This document shows, in pieces, positions 7,989-17,760 of a stretch of DNA of 19,204 nt. Source of the stretch: Sphingomonadales bacterium (GTDB taxonomy: Bacteria; Pseudomonadota; Alphaproteobacteria; Sphingomonadales; Sphingomonadaceae). How positions within the stretch are numbered: position 1 is the stretch's first letter; each line of letters opens with the position of its first letter. The DNA lies in assembly GCA_027489295.1 (NCBI GenBank), contig JAIYAA010000370.1, forward strand, positions 1 through 19,204. Direction: 5' to 3'. The notes under the pieces are model-generated. The model did no database searches. It was not told the DNA's origin and saw nothing but the letters and a program-made list of their open reading frames with translations. Made by a program: the position numbers and the translations under genes.

Positions 7989-10900
7989 ATGATCAACGAA
8001 TTGCATATGGCCCCGCCGCTTCGCTTTCTGGATCATAGCGGTGAAATGGCCGAGCGCCTGCGGGCGTTCGACTGGGAAAGCCACCCGTTCGGCCCGCCTG
8101 AAACCTGGTGCGAGCCGCTGCGGATCATGGTCGACATGGCGCTGGCCTCCAGCTTTCCAACCGCCATCTATTGGGGCCCGGAGCTGCGGCTCCTCTACAA
8201 CGACGCCTGGGCGCATATCCCGGCCGATCGCCATCCCTGGGCGCTGGGTCGCCCCGGTGCCGAGGTATGGGCGGAGATTTGGGACGTGGTCGGCCCCCAG
8301 ATGGAGCAGGTACTCACCACCGGCCGCGGCTACGCCACCTTCGACCAGCTGCTGCGCATGGCACGCGACGGCGTGCAGCGCGACACCTGGTGGAACTACA
8401 GCCTCACCCCGATCCGCGATGCCGACGGCAAGGTGCTGGGCCTGCTCAATCAGGGCAACGAAACGACGCGGACGGTGCTCGCGGAGCGCGCCAAACAGGC
8501 CGAAGTCGAACGGCTGCGCGACTATTTCCAGCAGGCGCCCGGTGCGATTGCCCTGCTCGAAGGGCCAAGCCACGAGTTCGTGATCGCCAACCCCGCCTAT
8601 CTCGATCTCGTCGGCCGACAGGATGTCGTCGGCCGGCAGGTCGCGGAGGCCCTGCCCGAAATCGTTGAGCAGGGTTTCGTCGCGCTGCTCGATCAGGTCT
8701 ATCGAACCGGCGAACCCTATCGCGGACTGTCCCGCGACGTGCTGCTGCGTCGCGGTGGCGACAGCGTCGAGCGCCGGGTGCTCGACTTCTCCTACCAGCC
8801 GATCAAGGACGCCGTCGGCAGCACCACCGGCATTTTCGTCGCGGCCAACGACATTACCGAGCGCGCGCTGGCGGAAGAGGCCCTCCGCCGGAGCGAGGAG
8901 CGGCTGCAGCTGGCGCTCAACGCCTCTACCGGGATCGGCACCTGGGACTGGACCGCGGAAAGCGGCCGGGTGACCGGCGACGAGCGCTTCGCCGCGCTGT
9001 TCGGTATCGATCCTCAGCGCGTCGCCCATGGCGGTGCGTTCGATGCGGTACTCAACTTCATCCATCCCGACGATCGCGCGCGCATCGCCGTCGACGTGCG
9101 CGACGCGGTGGCGAATCGCAGCCCGCTCAAGCTCGAATTCCGGGTGCTGCGCGCCGATGGCGATGTGCGCTGGCTGCTCACTCAGGGCCGCTGCACCTAT
9201 GATGCGGAGGGCCGCCCGATCCGCTTCCCAGGCGTGAGCTTCGACATCACCGATCGCAAGCTTGCCGAGGAGGCCGCGCAGGAAGCCGCCGAGGATCTGC
9301 GCACCGCCACCGAAGCGCAAAGCTTCCTGCATACCCTCGCCGAACGCCAGCGCGCGCTGGAGACGCCGGACGCGATCATGGAGCTGACCGCTACGGAGCT
9401 GGCCGCCAAGCTGGGGCTGGCCCGGGTCGGCTTCTACCGCGTCGTCGGCGATAAGATCGAACTCGGCCCCTGCTGGACCAACGGCGAGCTGCCGATCCTT
9501 GAAGGCGAATGGGTGCTTGAAGCGGTGGCGCCGCTGATCGAACGCTACCGGCAGGGCCGCACCGTGGTGTTCAACGACAGCCGAGCGGAATTTCCCGGCA
9601 GCGCGTTGAGCAAGATCTCGCCCTCCGCGATCGGGGTGCCGCTGCTCCGCGGCGGACAGTGGGTGGCGACGTTCTACGCCAATGCGGCCGGTCCGCGCGC
9701 ATGGCGGCCCGAGGATATCGCCTTCCTCGAAACTGTCGTGGAAACCACATGGGACTCGGTGGAACGCGCCGATGCGGTGCTGGCGCTGCGCGAGAGCGAA
9801 GAGCAGTTCCGCGCGATCACCAATTCGATCGATCACATGGTGTGGTCGGCCGACGCGAGCGGCTTGGTCGATTATTATAACGACCGCTGGTACGAATATA
9901 CCGGGGTCACAACAGGCAGCACCGATGGCGATGCCTGGGAAAAGGTGCTGCACCCGGACGATCAGGCCCGCGCCTGGGCGACGTGGGAGCACAGCGTGCA
10001 GACCGGCGATCTCTACCGCATCGAATATCGCATGCGGAACCATCGCGGCAGCTATCGCTGGGCACTGGGCCGCGCCCAGCCGCTGCGCGACGAGAACGGC
10101 AGGATCGCCCGCTGGTTCGGCACCTGCACCGACATCCAGGAAATCGTCGACGCGCGCGAAGTGCTCGCCCGCTCGCGCGAGGAGCTAGAGGCGGCCGTGC
10201 GCGAGCGCACCGAACGCCTGATGGCCGCCGAGGCGCAGCTGCGCCAGGCCCAGAAGATGGAGGCCGTGGGCCAGCTGACCGGCGGCATCGCGCATGATTT
10301 CAACAATATGCTGGCGGTGGTGATCGGCGCGCTCGACCTGATGGAGCGCCGAATCACGCAGGGCCGCACCGATATCGAACGCTATCTGGTGGCGGCGCGG
10401 GACGGCGCCAGCCGCGCGGCGGCGCTGACCCAGCGACTCCTCGCCTTCTCGCGTCGCCAGCCGCTCGCACCGACCGCGCTGGACGTGAACGACATGCTGA
10501 GCGGCATGATCGAGCTGCTGGTGCGCACGCTCGGCGAGGGCGTGGTCATCGAGACCCGCTTCGCCCGCCGGCTGGAGCCGGTGCTGGCGGACCGCAACCA
10601 GCTCGAGAATGTCGTGCTCAACCTCGCCGTGAACGGCCGCGACGCGATGCCGCAGGGCGGCACGCTGACCATCGAGACCGAGCAGCGCACCCTCGGCGCC
10701 GCCGAAGCGGATCGATACGAGATCATGGCCGACGACTATGTCGAGATCCGCATCCGCGATACCGGTACCGGCATGCCGCCTGAAGTCGCTGCGCGCGCCT
10801 TCGATCCCTTCTTCACCACCAAGGGTGTAGGCAAGGGCACCGGGCTCGGCCTCAGCCAAGTATTCGGCTTCGTCCGCCAGTCGGGCGGGCACGTCACCAT

Positions 10901-11366
10901 CGACAGCGAACCCGGCCGCGGCACCTGCGTGCGGGTGCTGCTTCCCGCCCAGCCCGAGGCGGTGCCCAGCCCGGCTGCCACCGCCACCGCGCGCGAGCTG
11001 CCGCGGGGCCGCCCCAACGAAGTGATCCTGGTGGTCGAGGACGAGGATCGGGTGCGCACCTATTCGGTCGAGGCGCTGCGCGAACTTGGCTACGGCGTCG
11101 TCTTCGCCCGCGACGGCATCGAGGCGCTACGGCTACTCGAACGCGGCCAGAAGATCGCGCTGCTGTTCAGCGACGTGGTCATGCCGGAGATGAGCGGGCG
11201 CGAACTGGCGTCGCGGGTGCGCGCGCGGATGCCGGAGCTGAAGGTACTCCTCACCAGCGGCTACGCCCCCGATGCGCCGGTGGAAGGCGCCACTGAGAAC
11301 ATCCTCGCCAAGCCGTTCGACATCGCCACGCTGGCGGTCGCGATCCGCGCCGCGCTCGACGCGTGA
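7989..11366 (+). CDS. soluble multi-PAS/GAF hybrid histidine kinase with receiver domain
   Basis: This 1125-residue protein has no membrane segment, so it senses inside the cell. In order it has a PAS-like domain (about 25-155), a second PAS (170-290), a third PAS (300-420), a GAF-like domain (445-600), a fourth PAS (605-725, HPDD and [10 protein letters not shown] motifs) and a short coiled coil. A HisKA domain follows with [11 protein letters not shown], phosphoacceptor H769. The HATPase has N box [16 protein letters not shown] and GKGTGLGLS. The C-terminal receiver ends the protein, with D1062 in [11 protein letters not shown] and K in LAKPFD. A TTG at 7971 is possible, but the ATG at 7989 has GGGGCGGG upstream and is preferred. 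No DNA-binding response regulator is adjacent, so the output partner is elsewhere. Confidence 0.93.
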   Translation: MINELHMAPPLRFLDHSGEMAERLRAFDWESHPFGPPETWCEPLRIMVDMALASSFPTAIYWGPELRLLYNDAWAHIPADRHPWALGRPGAEVWAEIWDVVGPQMEQVLTTGRGYATFDQLLRMARDGVQRDTWWNYSLTPIRDADGKVLGLLNQGNETTRTVLAERAKQAEVERLRDYFQQAPGAIALLEGPSHEFVIANPAYLDLVGRQDVVGRQVAEALPEIVEQGFVALLDQVYRTGEPYRGLSRDVLLRRGGDSVERRVLDFSYQPIKDAVGSTTGIFVAANDITERALAEEALRRSEERLQLALNASTGIGTWDWTAESGRVTGDERFAALFGIDPQRVAHGGAFDAVLNFIHPDDRARIAVDVRDAVANRSPLKLEFRVLRADGDVRWLLTQGRCTYDAEGRPIRFPGVSFDITDRKLAEEAAQEAAEDLRTATEAQSFLHTLAERQRALETPDAIMELTATELAAKLGLARVGFYRVVGDKIELGPCWTNGELPILEGEWVLEAVAPLIERYRQGRTVVFNDSRAEFPGSALSKISPSAIGVPLLRGGQWVATFYANAAGPRAWRPEDIAFLETVVETTWDSVERADAVLALRESEEQFRAITNSIDHMVWSADASGLVDYYNDRWYEYTGVTTGSTDGDAWEKVLHPDDQARAWATWEHSVQTGDLYRIEYRMRNHRGSYRWALGRAQPLRDENGRIARWFGTCTDIQEIVDAREVLARSREELEAAVRERTERLMAAEAQLRQAQKMEAVGQLTGGIAHDFNNMLAVVIGALDLMERRITQGRTDIERYLVAARDGASRAAALTQRLLAFSRRQPLAPTALDVNDMLSGMIELLVRTLGEGVVIETRFARRLEPVLADRNQLENVVLNLAVNGRDAMPQGGTLTIETEQRTLGAAEADRYEIMADDYVEIRIRDTGTGMPPEVAARAFDPFFTTKGVGKGTGLGLSQVFGFVRQSGGHVTIDSEPGRGTCVRVLLPAQPEAVPSPAATATARELPRGRPNEVILVVEDEDRVRTYSVEALRELGYGVVFARDGIEALRLLERGQKIALLFSDVVMPEMSGRELASRVRARMPELKVLLTSGYAPDAPVEGATENILAKPFDIATLAVAIRAALDA

Positions 11367-12797
<1,431 letters not shown>

Positions 12798-12798
12798 T

Positions 12799-14175
12799 CT
12801 AGCCGAGCAGCGCCCAGGCGGCGCGCAGGTCGTCGACGAAGTCGCGATAGGCCTGCGCTGCCGCCTCGGCGTCCGGCAAGCGCAGCAGGTAGCTGGGGTG
12901 CACCGTCACCCAGCCGGTACCGCCCTCGGGCAGCGCCAGCTGCTGGCCGCGCAACTTCGAAATCGTCGCAGCCTTGCCGGTGATCTGCCGCGCGGCGGTG
13001 GCGCCCAGCGCGACCACCAGCTTGGGGCGGACCAGCGCCAGTTCCTGTTCGTACCACCAGCGGCAGGCGGTGATCTCGCCGGCATCGGGCTTGGCGTGGA
13101 TCCGCCGCTTGCCGCGTGGCTCGAACTTGAAGTGCTTGACCGCATTGGTGACATAGACGCGGGCACGATCAATGCCTGCCTCGTCCAGCGCCTTGTCCAG
13201 CATCTGCCCGGCGGGGCCGACAAAGGCGCGGCCGGCGAGGTCCTCCTGGTCGCCGGGCTGCTCGCCGACCAGCATCATGTCGGCATCGAGTGGTCCCTCC
13301 CCGAACACGGTCTGCGTCGCCGGCTTGTAGAGCGGGCAGCGGGTGCACGCTGCCGCCTCGTCGCGAAGGGCCGTCCACGCACCCTCGACATTGCCGCCGA
13401 CCGCACTGCGCGCCGTTTCCACCATCGCCGTCTCCCGCGCCCGGGCACCGGCCACAAGCTCCTTCACCAACGCGGTTTCGGGCATGTTTTTCCAGTATTT
13501 GCGCGGCATCTCCTTCAGCATCGCGCCGGTCTTGAGGCGGGCGGGATTGAAGATGGACGCATAATAGGTCTTCCATACCGCCTCGACCGGATCGTCCGCC
13601 GGGGCATCGCCGCGCGTGGCCGCAGGGCCTTCGCTGAGCGTCTTGCCGTCCCAGTGGATCGAGACCTCGGGCGTCAGGATCGACCAGCGCATGCTGGCGA
13701 ACCGCTCGACGAAGAAGCGGGCATTGGCGCGTACGATGTGATGTTCGGGCTCGAACCAGGCAATGTAGCGCGGGCCGCTGTCATCGACGAGTTCGCGGAA
13801 GCGGACAAAGGCGCGCATCTTGTGGATGTCGCGCCGCACCGCCTTTGCCATCAATTCCACCCGGCGAACCAGCGGATCGGCGCGGTCCTCGATCCGGTGC
13901 GGGTCGGTGGCGAGCAGCGTGTAGAGGAGAGCAAAACGCTGCGGATCCGAATGGAGGATCACGGATTGCGCCAGCTGGACGAACGCGCGCGGTACGCGAA
14001 GCGCCGGTCCGGCAGCGGCGGGCAGCGGCATCTGCTCGGCGGCGAACAGGTCGCCGCCGCCCTCGCCTACCCGCCACACGATCTCGGGCGGCGCGACATG
14101 CGCCTGGGCCAGCGCCCGCGCCGCATCGCGCCAGCCCTCGAAATCATCCTCGGCGGAAAGCGTGATCGCCCGCAA
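12799..14175 (-). CDS. udgX: UdgX: DUF4130 domain fused to a uracil-DNA glycosylase fold
   Basis: This 458-residue protein fuses an N-terminal DUF4130 DNA-repair-associated domain (about 1-265) to a C-terminal UdgX domain (266-458). UdgX proteins excise uracil and then stay covalently bound to the DNA through a histidine in a KRRIH loop. Here that loop is intact (GKRRIHAKPD, H360). GEQPGDQED (304-312) and VHPSYLLR (425-432) are the other active-site motifs. C277, C280 and C371 match iron-sulfur cluster ligands, and H348 stands where family-4 UDGs have the fourth Cys. It starts with TTG, three bases after the hemerythrin stop codon, so translation is likely coupled. It is the last gene of the radical SAM operon and ends one base from purA. 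Confidence 0.93.
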   Translation of the reverse strand: MRAITLSAEDDFEGWRDAARALAQAHVAPPEIVWRVGEGGGDLFAAEQMPLPAAAGPALRVPRAFVQLAQSVILHSDPQRFALLYTLLATDPHRIEDRADPLVRRVELMAKAVRRDIHKMRAFVRFRELVDDSGPRYIAWFEPEHHIVRANARFFVERFASMRWSILTPEVSIHWDGKTLSEGPAATRGDAPADDPVEAVWKTYYASIFNPARLKTGAMLKEMPRKYWKNMPETALVKELVAGARARETAMVETARSAVGGNVEGAWTALRDEAAACTRCPLYKPATQTVFGEGPLDADMMLVGEQPGDQEDLAGRAFVGPAGQMLDKALDEAGIDRARVYVTNAVKHFKFEPRGKRRIHAKPDAGEITACRWWYEQELALVRPKLVVALGATAARQITGKAATISKLRGQQLALPEGGTGWVTVHPSYLLRLPDAEAAAQAYRDFVDDLRAAWALLG

Positions 14176-14178
14176 GGC

Positions 14179-14664
14179 TCAGTCGCGGTCGTCGCCCGGC
14201 GGGTGCGCTTCGGCGCGCTCCAGCTCCTTGGGCTTGCGCTTCTCGAACAGCTTGCCCAGCCGTTCCTCGTCGGCGGTGGAGAGATGCTTTTCCGCCGTCG
14301 GGAACATCTCTTCCTCCTCCTCGTCGATATGGTGGAGGTAGCAATCCTTCATCGCGCGGAACCTGGAGAGCCAGGCCGACGACGCCATGTCGACGTCCAT
14401 CAGCTCGCCGAGCATATCGTCGACTTCCTTGTGCTCGGACACCGAGTGGCGGGCATCCTCGCGCAGATCGGGGTTGGCGAGCATCGTCGCATAGAGCGAT
14501 TCCTCTTCCGCAGCGGCGTGCGACTGAAGCTCGAGGCGGAGCTGCTCGAACAGGTCGCGACGCTCGGCGCTGTCGCCCGAGGTGGTGTCAATCTTGGCGA
14601 TCAGGTCGCGCTGGCGATCGTGATCGGCGATGAGGTCGGCGAAGATACGGGGCTGGTCGGCCAT
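14179..14664 (-). CDS. hemerythrin HHE domain protein
   Basis: This 161-residue soluble protein is a four-helix hemerythrin-like domain expected to bind a non-heme di-iron centre. Candidate ligands are H15 (ADHD), H49 and E53 (HAAAE), H78 (SEHKEVD), and H111/H112 with E115/E116 (HHIDEEEEE). The C-terminal tail is short, charged and probably disordered. The ATG at 14664 has AGGGAGA 7 bases upstream on the minus strand. It lies 80 bases after the radical SAM gene with no convincing promoter between them, and 3 bases before udgX. Relatives act in oxygen, nitric oxide or redox sensing and iron storage; the role in this repair operon is unknown. Confidence 0.88.
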   Translation of the reverse strand: MADQPRIFADLIADHDRQRDLIAKIDTTSGDSAERRDLFEQLRLELQSHAAAEEESLYATMLANPDLREDARHSVSEHKEVDDMLGELMDVDMASSAWLSRFRAMKDCYLHHIDEEEEEMFPTAEKHLSTADEERLGKLFEKRKPKELERAEAHPPGDDRD

Positions 14665-14744
14665 GTGGGAGTCTCCCTGGGTTCCCGGTCCTAACCAGTG
14701 GGCGGGATGCAGGTTGCTCCCGCGAGTCGTTCGCAAGGGTCCCG

Positions 14745-15992
14745 TCACGCCGCAAACAATTCCAGCTGCTCGCTTTTCGGCGCAATCCAGGCGCGCAGAT
14801 CGGCCTTGTCGGTCAGCGCGATCGGGCGCCAGTCGGCGGCAATGATGAAGGGACGGATCTTGGCGAGCGAGACGGTGAGCCGCGCGACATCCTCCAGCCG
14901 CAACCGCCGCCATTTGCGCGCGGCGAGGATTGAGGCGACCGCCTTGGTGCCCAGCCCCGGCACGCGCAGCAGCGCCTCGCGCGGCGCACGGTTGACGTCG
15001 ACGGGAAAGCGATCGCGGAAGCGCAGCGCCCAGGCGAGCTTGGGATCGATGTCGAGCGGCAGCATGCCCGTTGCCGGGTCGGCCGCCTGCGCCACCTCGT
15101 CGGGACGGAATTCGTAGAAGCGCATCAGCCAGTCGGATTGATAGAGCCGGTGCTCGCGCATCAACGGCGGGCGCTGGAGCGGCAGCACTGCGCTCGCATC
15201 GGGAATCGGGCTGAACGCCGAATAATAGACGCGGCGCAGGCCGAACTGGCCGTAGAGCCCCGCCGCCCGGCCGATGATGTCGCCATCGGTCGCGGCGTCG
15301 GCGCCGACGATCATCTGGGTCGACTGGCCGGCGGGCGCGAACTTCGGCGCCGAGCGATAGCGTTTCCGCGCGTCCGCCCCGTCGAGAATCGCGGTGCGCA
15401 TGCCGAGCATCGCGCCTTCGATCTGCGGCGCGGATTTCTCCGGCGCCAGCCGCTTGAGCCCCGCGACCGTCGGCAGCTCGACGTTGATCGACAGGCGATC
15501 GGCGTGGAGCCCCGCCTGGTGGATCAGCTCCGGGTCGGCATCGGGGATCGTCTTCAGATGGATGTAACCGCGGAAATGATGGTCCTCGCGGAGACTCCGC
15601 GCGACCTCGACCATCTGCTCCATCGTGTAGTTGGACGAGCGGATGATGCCCGAGGAGAGAAACAGCCCCTCGATGTAATTGCGCCGATAGAAGTTGAGCG
15701 TGAGCTCCACCACCTCGGCCGGCGTGAACCGCGCCCGGCGCACGTTCGAGCTCTTGCGGTTGATGCAATAGTGGCAGTCGAAGATGCAGCTATTGGTCAG
15801 CAGGATCTTGAGCAGGCTGATGCAGCGCCCGTCCGGCGCATAGGCGTGGCAGATCCCCATGCCGGTGGTGGAACCCAGCCCCTTGCCGTCCTTCGACGTG
15901 CGCTTGGTCGTGCCGGAAGATGCGCAGGACGCATCATATTTCGCGGCATCGGCCAGGATCGCGAGCTTTGCACGGGTATCGAGTTGCGCCAT
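14745..15992 (-). CDS. SplB-like radical SAM protein, putative DNA modification/repair
   Basis: This 415-residue protein belongs to the radical SAM group that accompanies UdgX and DUF4130 and is distantly like spore photoproduct lyase. The cluster motif is CX3CX2C at C69, C73 and C76 (CIFDCHYC). Near the C-terminus, residues about 345-390 form a helix-hairpin-helix DNA-binding region (LLRVPGLGTKAVASILAAR). The protein ends SEQLELFAA, where QLELF (409-413) fits the bacterial sliding-clamp binding consensus QL(S/D)LF. The start ATG at 15992 has only a weak AAGAA upstream, overlapping the LexA box, so the mRNA may be leaderless. It heads a leftward operon with the hemerythrin and udgX genes. The substrate is unknown. 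Confidence 0.93.
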   Translation of the reverse strand: MAQLDTRAKLAILADAAKYDASCASSGTTKRTSKDGKGLGSTTGMGICHAYAPDGRCISLLKILLTNSCIFDCHYCINRKSSNVRRARFTPAEVVELTLNFYRRNYIEGLFLSSGIIRSSNYTMEQMVEVARSLREDHHFRGYIHLKTIPDADPELIHQAGLHADRLSINVELPTVAGLKRLAPEKSAPQIEGAMLGMRTAILDGADARKRYRSAPKFAPAGQSTQMIVGADAATDGDIIGRAAGLYGQFGLRRVYYSAFSPIPDASAVLPLQRPPLMREHRLYQSDWLMRFYEFRPDEVAQAADPATGMLPLDIDPKLAWALRFRDRFPVDVNRAPREALLRVPGLGTKAVASILAARKWRRLRLEDVARLTVSLAKIRPFIIAADWRPIALTDKADLRAWIAPKSEQLELFAA

Positions 15993-15994
15993 TC

Positions 15995-16009
15995 GTTCTT
16001 TCTATGTTC
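15995..16009 (-). promoter_or_regulatory. LexA (SOS) box of the radical SAM-udgX operon
   Basis: On the minus strand this reads GAACATAGAAAGAAC, a perfect GAAC-N7-GAAC direct repeat. It has the same orientation relative to its gene, the same A-rich spacer and the same GA after it as the imuA box. It ends 2 bases before the radical SAM ATG and overlaps the predicted -10. An exact 8-base match in such a position is unlikely to be chance in GC-rich DNA. Confidence 0.85.
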
Positions 16010-16027
16010 TCAGCCGCTTGCTGTCTA
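16000..16027 (-). promoter_or_regulatory. predicted promoter of the radical SAM operon
   Basis: On the minus strand TAGACA (16027-16022) serves as -35 and ATAGAA (16005-16000) as -10, spaced by 16 bases. Transcription would begin at or next to the A of the ATG at 15992, giving a leaderless or nearly leaderless mRNA. The -10 lies wholly inside the LexA box. Confidence 0.5.
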
Positions 16028-16082
16028 GATGGACGCTCGGCCATCGGCCCTGTATCGGCGGCCGGCGGAGGGACTTCGGGAC

Positions 16083-17297
16083 ATGGCGCGGACGATCGAC
16101 AAACGGGTGGGCGCGCTGGCGGCGGCAATGCTCGTCACCTGCCTGCTGGGATGGCTGTTCAAGGCGCATTGCACGCTGCACGGCTGGGTGGACGCGATCC
16201 AGTATACCAGCGGCTGCTACAGCGACGCGATGCCGTTCTGGGCCGGGCGGCACGTCAACGAGGGGCTCATCCCCTATTTCCAGACGCCAGTGGAATATCC
16301 CGTGCTCACCGGGCTGCAGATCTGGATCGACGGCACGATCACCCGGGGGCTGTTCGGCCTCTCCGCCAACGATGCGGCGTTCCTGGGCGCAGTGACGATC
16401 GTCAATGCGCTGCTCGCCTGGCTGATCCTGTGGATGTTCGCGCGCGCCGGCATGGACCGCACGCGGCTCTGGCTCTGGGCGGCCGCGCCGCCGCTGATCC
16501 TCTATCTCGGCCACAACTGGGATCTGGGTGCCGCGGCCTTCGCCGTGGCGGCGATGCTGGCAGCGCAGCGGCAGAAGCTCGTGCTGGCGGCGGCACTGGC
16601 GGCGCTGGGCGCGGCGGCCAAGCTGTTTCCGGCGCTGCTGCTGCCGCTGATCGGCCTCTCCGCGCTGTTCGCCCCCGGGGAAGCCTGGCGCACCCGCATC
16701 GGCACCGCCGCTACCTGCACGCTGGTGGCGATCGGCGCCTGGGCGGCGGTGAACCTGCCGGTCGCGATCACCGCGCCGGACAACTGGTCCGAATTCTACC
16801 GCTTCTCGCAGGCGCGCTCGGGCACGGCCGGGTCGACCTGGGAAATCCTGTCCAACCAGGGCTTCTGGGTAACCGACGTGGCCCAGCGCAACCTCTACGC
16901 GTCGATCGCCTTTCTGGGCGGGGCGGCGGCGATCATCGGGCTCGGCTGGCGCCAGCATCGCGAGCGCCTGTGGGTGCTGTCCACCCCGGTGCTCGCCTGG
17001 TTCCTGCTGACCAACAAGGTCTGGTCGCCGCAGTTCGACCTGTGGCTCTACCCGCTGCTGGTGATGACCAGCCCGCGCCTCAAGCCGCTGGCGCTGTTCG
17101 TAACCGGCGACATCGTCGCTTATTTCGCCGAATTCTGGTGGTTCGCCGGCATGGCGGGTGCCTGGCCCTATGCCACCCCGCACGACATCCTGCTGGCCGC
17201 GAGCGTGCGCGGCGTAGCAATGCTGTGGCTGATCGCCGATGCCGTGCGTCTGCCGGCGCCGGCCTGGATCGGCCAGGGCCCGGCACGCACCGCTTAG
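16083..17297 (+). CDS. GT87-type (DUF2029) integral membrane glycosyltransferase
   Basis: This 404-residue inner-membrane protein has about nine to ten hydrophobic segments (for example 11-26, 101-120, 129-142, 148-175, 180-196, 207-228, 271-288, 298-310, 318-330). It carries the marks of the GT87/DUF2029 family of polyprenyl-phosphate-sugar dependent transferases. These are an early periplasmic loop with YSDAMPFWAGRHVNEGLIPY (acidic D48), VEYPVLTG (70-77) and NKVWSPQFDLWLYP (311-324). I start at the ATG at 16083 because GGAGGGA lies 9 bases before it; an in-frame ATG at 16029 lacks such a site. It is divergent from the radical SAM gene. Donor and acceptor cannot be told from sequence. Its stop codon overlaps that of the convergent gene. 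Confidence 0.85.
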   Translation: MARTIDKRVGALAAAMLVTCLLGWLFKAHCTLHGWVDAIQYTSGCYSDAMPFWAGRHVNEGLIPYFQTPVEYPVLTGLQIWIDGTITRGLFGLSANDAAFLGAVTIVNALLAWLILWMFARAGMDRTRLWLWAAAPPLILYLGHNWDLGAAAFAVAAMLAAQRQKLVLAAALAALGAAAKLFPALLLPLIGLSALFAPGEAWRTRIGTAATCTLVAIGAWAAVNLPVAITAPDNWSEFYRFSQARSGTAGSTWEILSNQGFWVTDVAQRNLYASIAFLGGAAAIIGLGWRQHRERLWVLSTPVLAWFLLTNKVWSPQFDLWLYPLLVMTSPRLKPLALFVTGDIVAYFAEFWWFAGMAGAWPYATPHDILLAASVRGVAMLWLIADAVRLPAPAWIGQGPARTA

Positions 17298-17704
17298 GGC
17301 AGCGGCAGCTCGGTCTCGGCCTTCTTTTGCGCGCGGCGCTCGGCGCGGGCGGCCGTCGCCTGTTTGACGAAGCACCCGGTGCCACCGCCGGCACCCACCG
17401 TCGAGCAGCTGCCGGTGCCGAACGCGCCGGTGGTCAGCGCGTCCTGCGACCGCACCGCCCAGGCCTCGCCCTTCTGGGGCGTGGTCGGGGTGGTGTCGCG
17501 GATGTTCTTCGGGATCCGGAAGCGCTCGCCTTCGTCCAGACGCTGGCAGACGACGATTTCCTCGCCGTTCTTGTTCGTCGGGCACTTGTCGTTGCCGTAG
17601 ATGATCAGCACGCCGTTCTGCACCGCGTTCTGGGCATGCGCCGGCGCAGCCGCGAGCAGCGGTGCCGCAGCGGCTGCGATGACGATGGCGATCCTCTTGA
17701 GCAC
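17294..17704 (-). CDS. small secreted cysteine-containing protein, unknown function
   Basis: This 136-residue protein starts at a GTG (17704) with AAAGGAG 7 bases upstream on the minus strand; an ATG at 17734 lacks a good ribosome site. A strong signal peptide (MLKRIAIVIAAAAAPLLAAAPAHA) is followed by a mature part with four cysteines (NDKCP, IVVCQ, GSCST, TGCFV) that could form two disulfides. A basic/acidic tail (AARAERRAQKKAETELPLP) closes it. I do not recognise a named family. It lies 56 bases downstream of coq7 on the same strand, two genes after dsbB. Its TAA stop overlaps the TAG of the glycosyltransferase gene on the other strand. Confidence 0.8.
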   Translation of the reverse strand: MLKRIAIVIAAAAAPLLAAAPAHAQNAVQNGVLIIYGNDKCPTNKNGEEIVVCQRLDEGERFRIPKNIRDTTPTTPQKGEAWAVRSQDALTTGAFGTGSCSTVGAGGGTGCFVKQATAARAERRAQKKAETELPLP

Positions 17705-17760
17705 CCTGTTTCTCCTTTGTCCGTGCGCAACCATGGCCCGGTGCGCCTTAATAGCCGCTG

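Noticed and set aside
7971..7989. TTG at 7971 as the kinase start
   Set aside because: The ATG at 7989 is a better start codon with a purine-rich sequence upstream; the extra six residues add nothing recognisable.
7710..10043. Long open frame antisense to the kinase and overlapping the hydrolase start
   Set aside because: The sense kinase has intact conserved domains; the antisense frame crosses two real genes and the promoter region and has no motif.
12898..14694. Plus-strand open frame of about 600 codons opposite udgX and the hemerythrin gene
   Set aside because: It is a GC-rich shadow: the minus strand encodes clear UdgX and HHE motifs with good ribosome sites.
14665..14744. A separate promoter or LexA box in front of the hemerythrin gene
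   Set aside because: Nearest sequences are GAAC-N7-GGGA and GAAC-N7-GACT, both mismatched in the second half-site, and no convincing -35/-10 pair is present.
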